Of a stretch of 64,000 nt of DNA, positions 41,865 through 49,753 are shown one piece after another. The translations under genes were made by a program, and so were the position numbers. A model generated the notes under the pieces. That model saw nothing but the letters and a program-made list of their open reading frames with translations, was not told where the DNA came from and did not search any database. The DNA lies in contig NZ_JACHIV010000001.1 of the NCBI RefSeq assembly GCF_014203325.1, positions 2,171,501 through 2,235,500 of the forward strand. The letters run 5' to 3'. Source of the DNA: Saccharopolyspora gloriosae (GTDB lineage: Bacteria; Actinomycetota; Actinomycetes; Mycobacteriales; Pseudonocardiaceae). Positions within the stretch are counted from its first letter, which is position 1. Each line of letters starts with the position of its first letter.

Positions 41865-42044
41865 CTGCGTAGCGGTGCGGGTGGCGGAACCTCAGCTGCT
41901 TCCTCGCTGCGGGATCTTTTTCCCAAGTGGCTCCGCCACGAGGGAAAAAGCTGTCCTCGCGAGGAAGCAGCTGAGAACCCGCGGCGGTGCCGGTTGATCT
42001 GGTGGTTGCTGCTCAGCGGCTTCGCCGCTGACAGGACACAGAGC
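41865..42044 (+). repeat. structured 180-bp repeat, copy D
   Basis: Sense plus, 18 nt after the gnd stop. The outer stem CTCAGCTGCTTCCTCG pairs with CGAGGAAGCAGCTGAG and is extended by GCGGGT...ACCCGC. The inner hairpin is CTTTTTCCC...GGGAAAAAG around GTGGC-TCC-GCCAC. The 3' hairpin is TCAGCGG-CTTCG-CCGCTGA. It ends ACAGGACACAGAGC, slightly changed from the usual end. After it, 42045-42363 shows no gene, only G-rich sequence leading to the next start. Confidence 0.9.
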
Positions 42045-42363
42045 ATGAACGCTGCTCACCTTGTCGCGGTGAGGTCGGGGGCTGGCGGTTTCGAGCGAGG
42101 TTTCGGGGTCCGTGGTGCGTGGGTGCGCTGCGGGCCCCGCTTTGCGTCGGGGTGCCTCCGGTCGGTGGCGGGGGCGTTTCGGGGAGGACGATCCGTGTTC
42201 GTGCGGGGGGTTGGGGACGGTGAGGTGCACTGTTGCGGGTCGGTTGGGCCGATGGGGTGTATTCCGTAACGACCGTCCGTGTCCGGCGACATGGTCATCG
42301 AGCCCGGTGAACGGCACCGGGCCCGGTGCGCCCCTGCCCGGGGGCGGAAATGAGAAGACGGAC

Positions 42364-42738
42364 ATGAGTACGCGGACCTTCCCGCAGTCGCCGACCGCCT
42401 CGTCGCACCTGCGGCCGGATCGGCGCCAGTGGACGTGGGTCATCGGTGGCGTCTTCGCCCTGCTGTTCGTGCTCGGCCTCGCGGCCTCGTGCGAGCAGTC
42501 GCGGGAGGGCGAGTCGGCCCGGCCGGTGCCGACCGGGTCGGTCGTGCTCGCCCCGGCGGTCGTCCCGGAGTCGACGCTGCCGCCCGCCGCGACCTACGAG
42601 GTGCGGGCGTCCGAACGGATCGCCGCCCCGGAACCCGCGCGGACGCGCGAGCCCGTGCACTACGAGGACTGCGCCTCGGACCCAGTCCACCGGGTGGATC
42701 ACCGCTCCGAGCGCGACGGCGACGGTTGCGACGCCTGA
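42364..42738 (+). CDS. membrane-anchored protein with Excalibur-like tail
   Basis: 124 residues. ATG 42364 lies 5 nt after the weak site GAGAAGACG. Residues 25-45 (WVIGGVFALLFVLGLAAS) are one membrane span, so the Pro/Glu-rich rest is outside the cell. The C-terminal 26 residues, HYEDCASDPVHRV and ERDGDGCDA, resemble a shortened Excalibur calcium-binding domain, whose usual form is Y-x-x-C ... LDRDGDGxACE. The loss of most of the middle and the changed end make this a degenerate copy. It is convergent with a TetR gene. Function unknown. Confidence 0.6.
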   Translation: MSTRTFPQSPTASSHLRPDRRQWTWVIGGVFALLFVLGLAASCEQSREGESARPVPTGSVVLAPAVVPESTLPPAATYEVRASERIAAPEPARTREPVHYEDCASDPVHRVDHRSERDGDGCDA

Positions 42739-42756
42739 CCCGTCCACCGGGTGGGA

Positions 42757-43386
42757 TCACGTGCTCGGCGGAAGGTGCGCGTGTTCGCGGAGGGCGGCGA
42801 GCTGGGCGGTGAGTGCGAAGTCGAAGCGGGCGGCGAAGTCCGTGCCGGTGAACTCGCCGAGGATGCCGTGCAGCGCCGGGTACCGCCGCTCGTCGACCGC
42901 CTCCCGGAGCGCGGCGGGGCGGGGACCGGAGGGGGCTTGTTCCTCCTGCACCAGCCCGAGAGTGACGTAGAGCGAGGTCCACACCGCCCACGAGGCCTCG
43001 CGCACCGCGAGACCACCGCGCAGCAGCGTCGTGGCGAGCTCTTCGGCGAAGCGCAGCACGTGCGGTTCGAGCGCGTAGGTCCCGGTGACGAGCGCGGCGC
43101 CGTCGCGGTGCGCCAGCAGCACCCGCCGCAGCCGGTGGAACAGCTCGCGCACCCTCGGCTCCCACGGGCCGGGCAGGTCGTCGAAGCGGATCTCGCCGAT
43201 CAGCGCGTCCGCCATCAGTTCCCGCAGCCGGGCTTTGCTCTTCACGTGCCAGAGCACGGTGTTCATCCGGACGCCGAGCCGATCGGCCACGGCCCGCAGG
43301 GTGACGGCGTCGAGCCCCTGCTCGTCGAGCACCCGCACCGCCTCGGCCACGACCGTGGCCGGTTCGAGCCTGCGCGGTTCGCCCAT
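42757..43386 (-). CDS. TetR family regulator, TetR_C/TetR-class ligand domain
   Basis: 209 residues. The N-terminal helix-turn-helix is VVAEAVRVLDEQGLDAVTLR followed by ADRLGVRMNTVLWHVKSKAR (about 11-52), with LWHVKSK in place of the common LYRHF. The ligand domain matches the class-A/TetR_C type (DLPGPWEPRVRELFHRLRRV). The start is ATG 43386. It is convergent with the Excalibur-like gene and 90 bp from the dienelactone hydrolase. No operator is obvious. Confidence 0.87.
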   Translation of the reverse strand: MGEPRRLEPATVVAEAVRVLDEQGLDAVTLRAVADRLGVRMNTVLWHVKSKARLRELMADALIGEIRFDDLPGPWEPRVRELFHRLRRVLLAHRDGAALVTGTYALEPHVLRFAEELATTLLRGGLAVREASWAVWTSLYVTLGLVQEEQAPSGPRPAALREAVDERRYPALHGILGEFTGTDFAARFDFALTAQLAALREHAHLPPST

Positions 43387-43436
43387 CGCCCCAGCTTAGG
43401 GAGACTCCGCGCCGCCGCCAGCGCTCGTGCGCCGGA

Positions 43437-43468
43437 GGCGCCGGTCACGACGTGCGGTGACCGGCGCC
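43437..43468 (-). terminator. hairpin after the dienelactone hydrolase gene
   Basis: GGCGCCGGTCAC pairs perfectly with GTGACCGGCGCC around an 8-nt loop, 8 nt beyond the hydrolase stop on the minus strand. Confidence 0.7.
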
Positions 43469-43476
43469 GGCGGGGA

Positions 43477-44175
43477 TCAGCCCTCCAGCTTGGCGCGGAG
43501 GAATTCGAGCGTCGCGCCCCACGCCTTCGCCCCCTGCACGGGGTCGTAGGTGCCCATGAGGTTCTCGTCGTTGAAGAACGCGTGCCCGGCCGGGTAGATC
43601 CGGAAGTCGGGGCGCGTTCCGGACTCGGATTCGATCCGGTCGGCCAGCGCCTCCACGGCGTCCGGCGGGGCCATCGAGTCCTGCTCGCCGAAGTGGCCGA
43701 GCAGCGGTGCGGTCAGGTTCTCGAAGCTCGGGTAGTCCTCGCCGAGCACGCCGTAGAACGGCACCGCGGCGCCGATCTTGTCGCCCTGCTGCGCGGCGAG
43801 CACCAGCACGAACCCGCCGCCCATGCAGAAGCCGACGGAACCGATCTTGCTGCTCGTCACGGCGTCGTGGGCCAGCAGGTAGTCCACCGCGCCGCCGAGA
43901 TCGGTGGCGGCCTGGTTCACCGGGAGGTCCTGCATGAGTTGACCGGCCTCGTCGGAGTCGTGCGTGGTGCGCCCGCCGTAGAGGTCGGGGGCGAGCGCGA
44001 CGAACCCTTCGGCGGCGAGCCGGTTGGTGACGTCGGCGATGTGGTCGGTCAGGCCCCACCATTCCTGGATCACGACGACGCCGGGGCCGCTTCCCGATTC
44101 CGGCAGCGCGAGGTAGCCGTGCGCGGTGCCCCCGTTGCTGGGGAAGGTCACGTTCTGCAGTGGGTTCTCAGCCAT
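43477..44175 (-). CDS. dienelactone hydrolase family protein
   Basis: 232 residues, the family's standard size. Alpha/beta-hydrolase features: VVIQEWWGLTDHIADV (about 34-49) with the Glu that activates the nucleophile, GSVGFCMGGGFVLVLAA (about 112-128) with the Cys nucleophile, Asp in GEQDSMAPPD and His in YPAGHAFFND (about 195-204). It probably hydrolyses a lactone or ester in the cytoplasm. ATG 44175 is the start. It stands alone between terminator-like sequences, so no pathway can be assigned. Confidence 0.93.
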   Translation of the reverse strand: MAENPLQNVTFPSNGGTAHGYLALPESGSGPGVVVIQEWWGLTDHIADVTNRLAAEGFVALAPDLYGGRTTHDSDEAGQLMQDLPVNQAATDLGGAVDYLLAHDAVTSSKIGSVGFCMGGGFVLVLAAQQGDKIGAAVPFYGVLGEDYPSFENLTAPLLGHFGEQDSMAPPDAVEALADRIESESGTRPDFRIYPAGHAFFNDENLMGTYDPVQGAKAWGATLEFLRAKLEG

Positions 44176-44229
44176 GCCCCGATTGCACCACTTCCCGGTG
44201 GTCCGGGGCAGCGGGTGGGGTGGGTGGCG

Positions 44230-44409
44230 TCAGAGTTCCCGCAACCGGGTCAGCACCACCCCCAGCGTCACCAGGTCGGGAGCACCGTCCGGGGGAGCCG
44301 CGGCGGCGAGGTCGGCGGCGAGGTCGCCGCTGAACAGGTGGACCCAGGGCGATCCGATCCCGGCGTCGTGATCCGCTCGGTCGTCCGCGTACTCCGGCCC
44401 GGAGCTCAT
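44230..44409 (-). CDS. small acidic protein, 59 aa
   Basis: ATG 44409 overlaps the preceding stop by 4 nt. The peptide is acidic at its start (EYADDRADHDAG), then has GSPWVHLFSGDLAADLAAAA and PDLVTLGVVLTRLREL, a likely amphipathic helix. It is the third member of a tightly overlapping trio with two Cys-rich mini-proteins, divergent from an HTH/TPR regulator. No known domain recognised. Confidence 0.6.
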   Translation of the reverse strand: MSSGPEYADDRADHDAGIGSPWVHLFSGDLAADLAAAAPPDGAPDLVTLGVVLTRLREL

Positions 44410-44621
44410 CGGTGCTCGTTCCGGGACCGGCGCAGCGCGCAGGCCGGGCAGCGGTTCCCCGTCCAGCCGGGCAGCACGGCGAGCACGCCGGGCGGGAACG
44501 TCTGCCCGCACAGCGAGGTGAGTTCCCTGCCGCGAGCCGCCGGATGCCGGATCTCGAACGCGTGGCTGATCAAGCCGGAGACGCCGAGCGCGGTGCTCCG
44601 GTAGCGGGCGAAGAAGATCAC
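44406..44621 (-). CDS. small zinc-ribbon-like protein, 71 aa
   Basis: GTG 44621 overlaps the preceding stop by 4 nt. Residues about 37-63 hold SLCGQTFPPGVLAV followed by GNRCPACALR. That gives C-x(n)-C-x-x-C, a probable zinc knuckle like that in the gene before it. The N-terminal half (IFFARYRSTALGVSGLISH) is hydrophobic but short. Function unknown; likely a partner of the divergent regulator. Confidence 0.6.
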   Translation of the reverse strand: MIFFARYRSTALGVSGLISHAFEIRHPAARGRELTSLCGQTFPPGVLAVLPGWTGNRCPACALRRSRNEHR

Positions 44622-44860
44622 GGCTGCCACCTCGGTGCCGGGCGGCGCTCGTCGAGCGGCGGCGCGGTGCCCGTCCGGGCGCGGCAGTCGGGGCACACTC
44701 CCGGCGGCAGCAGGTACCCGGGCCACGCCGGTCGGATCTCGGCGCCGCACACGGCTCGCGTCGTGCACCCCGGCGACCACCGCCACCGCGCGGGCACCGC
44801 GTGTCCGACGGCGGCGTGCCTGCCGCCGACCCACTGCACTTCGGATGTTCGATCACTCAT
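44618..44860 (-). CDS. small zinc-ribbon-like protein, 80 aa
   Basis: ATG 44860 is the first gene of an overlapping trio. It contains HAVPARWRWSPGCTTRAVCG and PPGVCPDCR, giving two Cys early and a CPDC pair (about residues 31-57), a likely four-Cys zinc ribbon. The 65-bp promoter gap to the divergent HTH/TPR gene suggests shared regulation. Similar mini-proteins next to HTH regulators are frequent in Pseudonocardiaceae and Streptomyces, without known function. Confidence 0.6.
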   Translation of the reverse strand: MSDRTSEVQWVGGRHAAVGHAVPARWRWSPGCTTRAVCGAEIRPAWPGYLLPPGVCPDCRARTGTAPPLDERRPAPRWQP

Positions 44861-44925
44861 GGTCGCAGGATCGTCACCGAGGGTGCGTGGACTCCAGGTC
44901 AGCCGGGTGGTCATCATGGGTAACC

Positions 44926-46173
44926 GTGGGTCAACCCAACGAAAGCCTGCGGGAGGCGCGGTCGCGCACCGCGTCCCGGCGCGCGCCGGGCGAACCGATG
45001 TCCCGTTCCGAGCTCGCTTCGGCGGTGTCGTCGTGGTTGTGGCGGGAGACCGGCAAGCGCCACGACCTGGACCCGCACCTGCTGGCGAAGTGGGAGCGCG
45101 GCGCGGTGCGCCGACCTTCCGCGCCGTACCGGGCGGCGCTGCGGGCGGTGCTGGGCGCGTCGTCGGACGCGGAACTGGGGTTCCCGGAGACGCCGTCGGC
45201 CGCTGACGAGATCTCCGCCGAGGCTGCTTCGGATCCGACCGGGTCGGGCGCGGCGGAGAACGGGCCGCCCGCCGACGCGGACTTCGTGGCCTCCTTGCAC
45301 GGCGCGATCGCGCAGTTCGTGCGGATGGACTCGCTGCTGGGCTCGGGCGAGGTGGTCGATGCCGTGGTGCGGCGTTTCCGTGATGCGCAGCGGGTTCTGG
45401 CGTCGGGGCGTTACCGGGTGGAGGTGGAGCGGGACCTGGAGGCGGCGACGGCGGAGCTGGGCGAGGTCGCGGGCTGGATGCTCATCGACGCGCAGCGCGA
45501 TGAGGAGGCGAGGCTGCTCAACGCGGAGGCGTTGATGCTGGCGCAGATCGCCGGTGACACTTCGATGCAGTGGTTCATCTTGTCGAACCAGGCGTTGGCG
45601 TCGACGCATTGCGGGCGGCACCGGGAATCGCTGCGCATCGCGCAGCGGTTCAGCGATGACGAGCGGCTTCCGGGTCGTGTCCGGGCGTTGTTCGACGTGC
45701 GGCGGGCGCGGGCGTTGGGGAAGTTGGGCGCTACTTCCGATGCCGAGCGCGCGTTCGATCGTGCACGGGCCACCGTTGATGACGGGATCAGCGAGCGCGA
45801 CCCGGCGTGGACGTGGTGGGTGGACGAGCAGGTGGTCTCGGGGCACCAAGGGCTGATGTACGCCAGGGCCGGTGATCCCGTGCGGGCGTTGCCGTACTTG
45901 GCGGAGTCGGCCGAAGGCGCCGCGCAGGTGGCGGACTACCGCTGGGGGCTCTACATCCATCGCGCGAACCTGTTCGATGCACTGCTCGCGGCACGTGATC
46001 TGGGGGAGGCTGAGCGGACGGCGTTGGAGATCTTCCCGATGGTCGGGCAGGTCGCGTCCGCTGCGACGGAAGCGGTTCTGCATCGTGCCGTCTCCAGGGT
46101 GCCGGGGGAGGCGTTGCCCTCGACGTTGTCCGACGTGCTCGACCACATCCGCCACCGCCTCCCGCCGCGCTGA
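44926..46173 (+). CDS. HTH/TPR regulator of the actinobacterial XRE-like type
   Basis: 415 residues from GTG 44926, with no clear ribosome site and possibly leaderless. The N-terminal 70 residues are an XRE-like helix-turn-helix (MSRSELASAVSSWLW, LLAKWERGAVRRPSAPYRAA). The remaining about 300 residues are TPR-like helical pairs (LNAEALMLAQIAGDTSMQWF, RALGKLGATSDAERAFDRAR, LPYLAESAEGAAQVADYRWG). This layout is common in actinobacteria, usually beside small partner genes. The divergent three-gene Cys-rich set is therefore its probable partner. The ligand is unknown. Confidence 0.82.
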   Translation: MGQPNESLREARSRTASRRAPGEPMSRSELASAVSSWLWRETGKRHDLDPHLLAKWERGAVRRPSAPYRAALRAVLGASSDAELGFPETPSAADEISAEAASDPTGSGAAENGPPADADFVASLHGAIAQFVRMDSLLGSGEVVDAVVRRFRDAQRVLASGRYRVEVERDLEAATAELGEVAGWMLIDAQRDEEARLLNAEALMLAQIAGDTSMQWFILSNQALASTHCGRHRESLRIAQRFSDDERLPGRVRALFDVRRARALGKLGATSDAERAFDRARATVDDGISERDPAWTWWVDEQVVSGHQGLMYARAGDPVRALPYLAESAEGAAQVADYRWGLYIHRANLFDALLAARDLGEAERTALEIFPMVGQVASAATEAVLHRAVSRVPGEALPSTLSDVLDHIRHRLPPR

Positions 46174-46194
46174 GCCGCTTCGCGCCGCGAGGTC

Positions 46195-46530
46195 TCAGAT
46201 GTCGTCGACCACGTGCACCGCGTCGACCGCGTAGAGGTGCGGCTCGTAGGACTCGGCCACTTCCGCGGCGGCCTGCATGTGCGGCTGCGCGACGGGGTTG
46301 GCGAGCATGGCCTGGAACGCGTCCGCGTCGCTCCACTGGGCGTAGTTGACGACCTTGGTGCCGTCGGTGCTGGCGTGGATGTTGGCGGACACGAAGCCGG
46401 GCAGCGTGATCATGACCTCTTCCGTCGCGCGGTTGAGCAGGTCGACGAGTTCGCGCTGGCGCTCCGGGCGCACGGTGAAGACGTTGATCAGGGTCGCCAG
46501 CGGCGCGTTCTGCTCGATGGTGCTCGGCAT
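46195..46530 (-). CDS. ABM-domain (antibiotic biosynthesis monooxygenase-like) protein
   Basis: 111 residues. A single dimeric alpha-beta ABM fold: TLINVFTVRPERQRELVDLL (about 13-32), PGFVSANIHASTDGTKVVNY (about 44-63), AQWSDADAFQAML and a His-rich end. ABM proteins include cofactor-free monooxygenases and stress proteins. It is divergent from a MarR gene with a strong palindrome between, so it is probably the MarR target. The start is ATG 46530. Confidence 0.88.
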   Translation of the reverse strand: MPSTIEQNAPLATLINVFTVRPERQRELVDLLNRATEEVMITLPGFVSANIHASTDGTKVVNYAQWSDADAFQAMLANPVAQPHMQAAAEVAESYEPHLYAVDAVHVVDDI

Positions 46531-46548
46531 CTCTCGGATCCTCTCGAT

Positions 46549-46580
46549 ATGTCAGGTTCCTGACATCACACAGTCTGTGT
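46549..46580. promoter_or_regulatory. MarR-type operator
   Basis: ATGTCAGGTTCCTGACAT (46549-46566) is a perfect inverted repeat of 8 bp with a 2-nt centre. It is followed by ACACAGTCTGTGT (46568-46580), also palindromic, and a partial second TGTCAGGATCC copy. All lie between the divergent ABM and MarR genes. Confidence 0.75.
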
Positions 46581-46592
46581 CAGGATCCTTAC

Positions 46593-47027
46593 GTGAGTCA
46601 ACAGGGACACACCGAGCATCGGCCCGGATACCTCGTCAAGCGCGTCCAGCAGATGCTGCGGCACGAATCCGAGCGCGAACTGCGCGGCGTCGGCGTCACG
46701 ATCGCGCAGTACGCGGTGCTCAACGCCCTCCACGAACATCCGGGCGCGTCCTCGGCGGAGCTGGCGCGGTTCTGCTTCGTCACCCGGCAGTCGCTGCAGG
46801 ACGTGCTCGCGGGCCTGCGCGGCGGCGGGCTCGTGGAGGTCGCCGACCGTCCCGCGAGCGGGCGGGCGAAACCGGCTCGGCTGACGCCGCTCGGCGAACA
46901 GCGGCTGGTTCGGGCGGCCGAGGTGATGACCGCGGCGGAGGAGCGGATGCTGGCCGGGTTCGACGCGGCGGAACGCCTCCAGCTGGCGGGCCTGCTGATC
47001 CGGTGCACCGACAACCTCGCCGACTGA
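46593..47027 (+). CDS. MarR family regulator
   Basis: 144 residues from GTG 46593 with AGGA 7 nt before it. The winged helix is typical: LRGVGVTIAQYAVLNALHEH, SSAELARFCFVTRQSLQDVL, GGLVEVADRPASGRAKPARL (about 30-100). Flanking helices form the dimer interface. It most likely represses itself and the divergent ABM gene through the palindromes at 46549-46580 and responds to a phenolic or oxidative signal, as relatives do. The signal is inference. Confidence 0.9.
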   Translation: MSQQGHTEHRPGYLVKRVQQMLRHESERELRGVGVTIAQYAVLNALHEHPGASSAELARFCFVTRQSLQDVLAGLRGGGLVEVADRPASGRAKPARLTPLGEQRLVRAAEVMTAAEERMLAGFDAAERLQLAGLLIRCTDNLAD

Positions 47028-47073
47028 GCCCGCGCCCCCCGACCGCGACGAACGACCTGGACACTGTGCTGCG

Positions 47074-49509
47074 ATGACCGACTTCTCCTCCCTCCCGCTG
47101 CCGGACCTGCCGGTGCGTCCGGTGCTCGGCGAGGTCGCCGACGCGCTCGCCGAACACGGCACCACCGTGCTGGTCGCTCCGCCCGGTACCGGGAAGACGA
47201 CGCTGGTGCCGCTGGCGCTGGCGCAACGCGGGCTGCGGGTGGTGGTGGCCGAGCCGCGGCGGCTGGCGACCCGCGCGGCCGCCCGCCGGATGGCGCAGCT
47301 GGTGGGGGAGGACGTCGGCGAGCGCGTGGGGTACTCGGTGCGCGGGGAGCGCGTGCGGGGGCCGCGCACCGTCGTCGAAGTCGTCACCTCGGGCCTGCTG
47401 GTGCGGCGGTTGCAGGCGGATCCGGAGCTGTCCGGGGTCGACGTGGTGGTGCTCGACGAGTGCCACGAACGCCACCTCGACGCGGACCTGCTGCTGGCGC
47501 TGCTGCTCGACGCGCGCGACGGGCTGCGCCCGGACCTGCGGCTGCTGGCGACCTCCGCGACGATCGCCGCCACCCGCGCGGCGGAAGTGCTGGGCGGCGC
47601 CCCGGTGCTGCACGCGCAGGCGCGCACCTACCCGGTGGAGCACCGCTACCTGCCGCCGAACCCGGGCGAACGGATCGAGGCGTGCGTGGCGCGGGCGGTG
47701 CGGACCGCGCTCGACGAGCAGGACGGCGACGTGCTCACCTTCCTGCCCGGCGCGGGCGAGATCCGCCGCGTCGCCGCCGCGCTCGCCGGACTGTCTGATG
47801 TGGACGTGCTCCCGCTGCACGGCAGGCTTCCGCACGCCGAGCAGGATTCCGCGCTGCGCGAGGGGAAGCGGCGCAAGGTGGTGCTCGCGACGGCCGTCGC
47901 GGAGTCGAGCCTGACGGTGCCGGGCGTGCGCGCGGTCGTCGACTCCGGGATGTCCCGTGTGTCCAGAGTGGATACGAGGCGTGGGCTCGCAGGACTGGCG
48001 ACGGTGCGCGTGTCGCAGGCGGGTGCCGAGCAGCGCGCCGGCCGCGCCGGGCGGCAAGGGCCGGGCATCGCCTACCGGTGCTGGCCGGAGCACGAGCACA
48101 GCACGTTGCCCGCGTTCGCCGAGCCGGAGATCCGCACCGCCGAACTCACCCGCCTCGCGCTGGAGCTGGCCTGCTGGGGAACTCCGGACGGTTCCGCGCT
48201 GACCTGGTGGGACGAGCCGCCGACGGGTCCGCTCGCCGCCGGGCACGAGGTGCTGCGCGGACTCGGCGCGCTCGACCCCGACGGCGCGGTGACCGGCAGA
48301 GGCCGGCGGATGGCCGAGCTCGGGCTGCACCCGAGGCTGGCGCGAGCACTGCTCGACGGCACCGAACGGGCCGGGTTACGGGCGGCGAGCGAGGTCGTGG
48401 CACTGCTCGACGACGACACGGTGACCTCCGAGTCCGATGTGGACTCCGCGTTGGCGCGGCTGCGCCGCGGCGGGCCCGGCACCGACCGGTGGCGGCGGGA
48501 ATCGCGCAGGCTGGCCGGGCGCGCGGAGAAGCCGACGCGGCAGGGCAGGGCGGACGCGGCCGAGATCGTGGCGCTCGCCTTCCCGGAGCGCGTCGCCCGC
48601 CGCCGGGCTGCGGACTCCCCGATCTACCTGATGGCGTCGGGCACGGCCGTCGAAGTGCCCACCGGATCGCCGCTGCGGCACGCCGAGTGGCTCGCGGTGG
48701 CGGTCGCCGACCGCAGCCCCGGCGCCGCGCACGGCACGGTGCGGCTCGCCGCCCCCGCCGACGAGGGCTTGGCTCGACGAGTGGCGGCTCCGCTGCTCAG
48801 CGCGCGCGACGAGGTCCGGTGGTCCGGCGGCGACGTGCGGGCGGTGCGCGAAGAGCGGATCGGCGCGATCACCGTGGACAGCAGGCCGCTGCGCGAACCC
48901 GACCCGGCGCTGGTGCGGGCGGCGCTGCTCGACGGGCTCCGCGTCGACGGACTGGAGCTGGTGCGCTGGAGCCAGGACGCCGTCCGGCTGCGCGACCGCA
49001 TCGGATTCCTGCACTCCGCGCTCGGCGAACCGTGGCCCGCCGTCGACGACGACTCGCTGCTGTCCGATGTGGACTCCTGGCTGGAGCCGGAGCTGTCCCG
49101 CGCCCGGAAGCGGGCCGACCTCGCGCGGATCTCCGCTGCGGGCGGGCTGCGGAGGCTGATCCCGTGGTCGCAGGCGGCCCGGTTCGACGAGCTCGCGCCG
49201 GAGAGCGTCGAGGTGCCGTCCGGGTCCCGGATCAAGATCGACTACTCGGGTGATCGGCCGGTGCTGCCGGTGAAGGTGCAGGAGGTCTTCGGCTGGCGCC
49301 AGGTCCCGATGCTCGCCGGCGGCCGAATCCCCCTGGTGCTGCACCTGCTCTCACCCGCCGGACGCCCGGCGGCGGTCACCTCCGACCTGGAGTCCTTCTG
49401 GGCCACCGGCTACCCGCAGGTCCGCGCCGACCTGCGCGGCAGGTACCCGAAGCACCCCTGGCCCACCGACCCCACCACGGCACTTCCCACGCGGAAGACC
49501 CGCCGTTGA
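47074..49509 (+). CDS. hrpB: ATP-dependent helicase HrpB
   Basis: 811 residues, the usual HrpB length. DEAH/RHA motifs: I APPGTGKTTLVPLAL (about 34-48), Ia AEPRRLATRAAARR, II LDECHERHLDADLL (about 127-140), III SATI and VI QRAGRAGRQGPGIAYR (about 311-326). The C-terminal HrpB domain ends RGRYPKHPWPTDPTTA, matching the family's conserved R-Y-P-K-H-P/x-W-P-(D/E)-P. The cellular role in actinobacteria is unclear; an RNA-related function is assumed. Repeat copy E begins 4 nt after the stop. Confidence 0.95.
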   Translation: MTDFSSLPLPDLPVRPVLGEVADALAEHGTTVLVAPPGTGKTTLVPLALAQRGLRVVVAEPRRLATRAAARRMAQLVGEDVGERVGYSVRGERVRGPRTVVEVVTSGLLVRRLQADPELSGVDVVVLDECHERHLDADLLLALLLDARDGLRPDLRLLATSATIAATRAAEVLGGAPVLHAQARTYPVEHRYLPPNPGERIEACVARAVRTALDEQDGDVLTFLPGAGEIRRVAAALAGLSDVDVLPLHGRLPHAEQDSALREGKRRKVVLATAVAESSLTVPGVRAVVDSGMSRVSRVDTRRGLAGLATVRVSQAGAEQRAGRAGRQGPGIAYRCWPEHEHSTLPAFAEPEIRTAELTRLALELACWGTPDGSALTWWDEPPTGPLAAGHEVLRGLGALDPDGAVTGRGRRMAELGLHPRLARALLDGTERAGLRAASEVVALLDDDTVTSESDVDSALARLRRGGPGTDRWRRESRRLAGRAEKPTRQGRADAAEIVALAFPERVARRRAADSPIYLMASGTAVEVPTGSPLRHAEWLAVAVADRSPGAAHGTVRLAAPADEGLARRVAAPLLSARDEVRWSGGDVRAVREERIGAITVDSRPLREPDPALVRAALLDGLRVDGLELVRWSQDAVRLRDRIGFLHSALGEPWPAVDDDSLLSDVDSWLEPELSRARKRADLARISAAGGLRRLIPWSQAARFDELAPESVEVPSGSRIKIDYSGDRPVLPVKVQEVFGWRQVPMLAGGRIPLVLHLLSPAGRPAAVTSDLESFWATGYPQVRADLRGRYPKHPWPTDPTTALPTRKTRR

Positions 49510-49513
49510 TCGT

Positions 49514-49692
49514 CTGCGTAGGGTTCGGGTGGCGGAACCTCAGGTGCTTCCTCGCTGCGGGATCTTTTTCCCGAGTGGCTCCGCCACGAGGGAAAAAGCT
49601 GTCCTCGCGAGGAAGCACCTGAGAACCCGCGGCGGTGCCGGTTGCTCTGGTGGTCACTGCTCAGCGGCTTCGCCGCTGACAAGACAACGACC
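49514..49692 (+). repeat. structured 180-bp repeat, copy E
   Basis: Sense plus, 4 nt after the hrpB stop. The outer stem CTCAGGTGCTTCCTCG pairs with CGAGGAAGCACCTGAG. The C-to-G change relative to copy D is matched on the other arm. The inner hairpin CTTTTTCCC...GGGAAAAAG encloses GTGGC-TCC-GCCAC. The 3' hairpin is TCAGCGG-CTTCG-CCGCTGA, then GACAAGACAACGACC. It lies between convergent genes. Confidence 0.9.
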
Positions 49693-49753
49693 ACGAAGGC
49701 GCTCACCTGGAGATGCAAGATCAAAGAGAAGTGGTCAGCGGCTTTGGTTCTGT

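Noticed and set aside
42047-42363. Small genes in the G-rich stretch after repeat copy D
   Set aside because: Several frames are open but none has a start with a ribosome site or a sensible protein composition.
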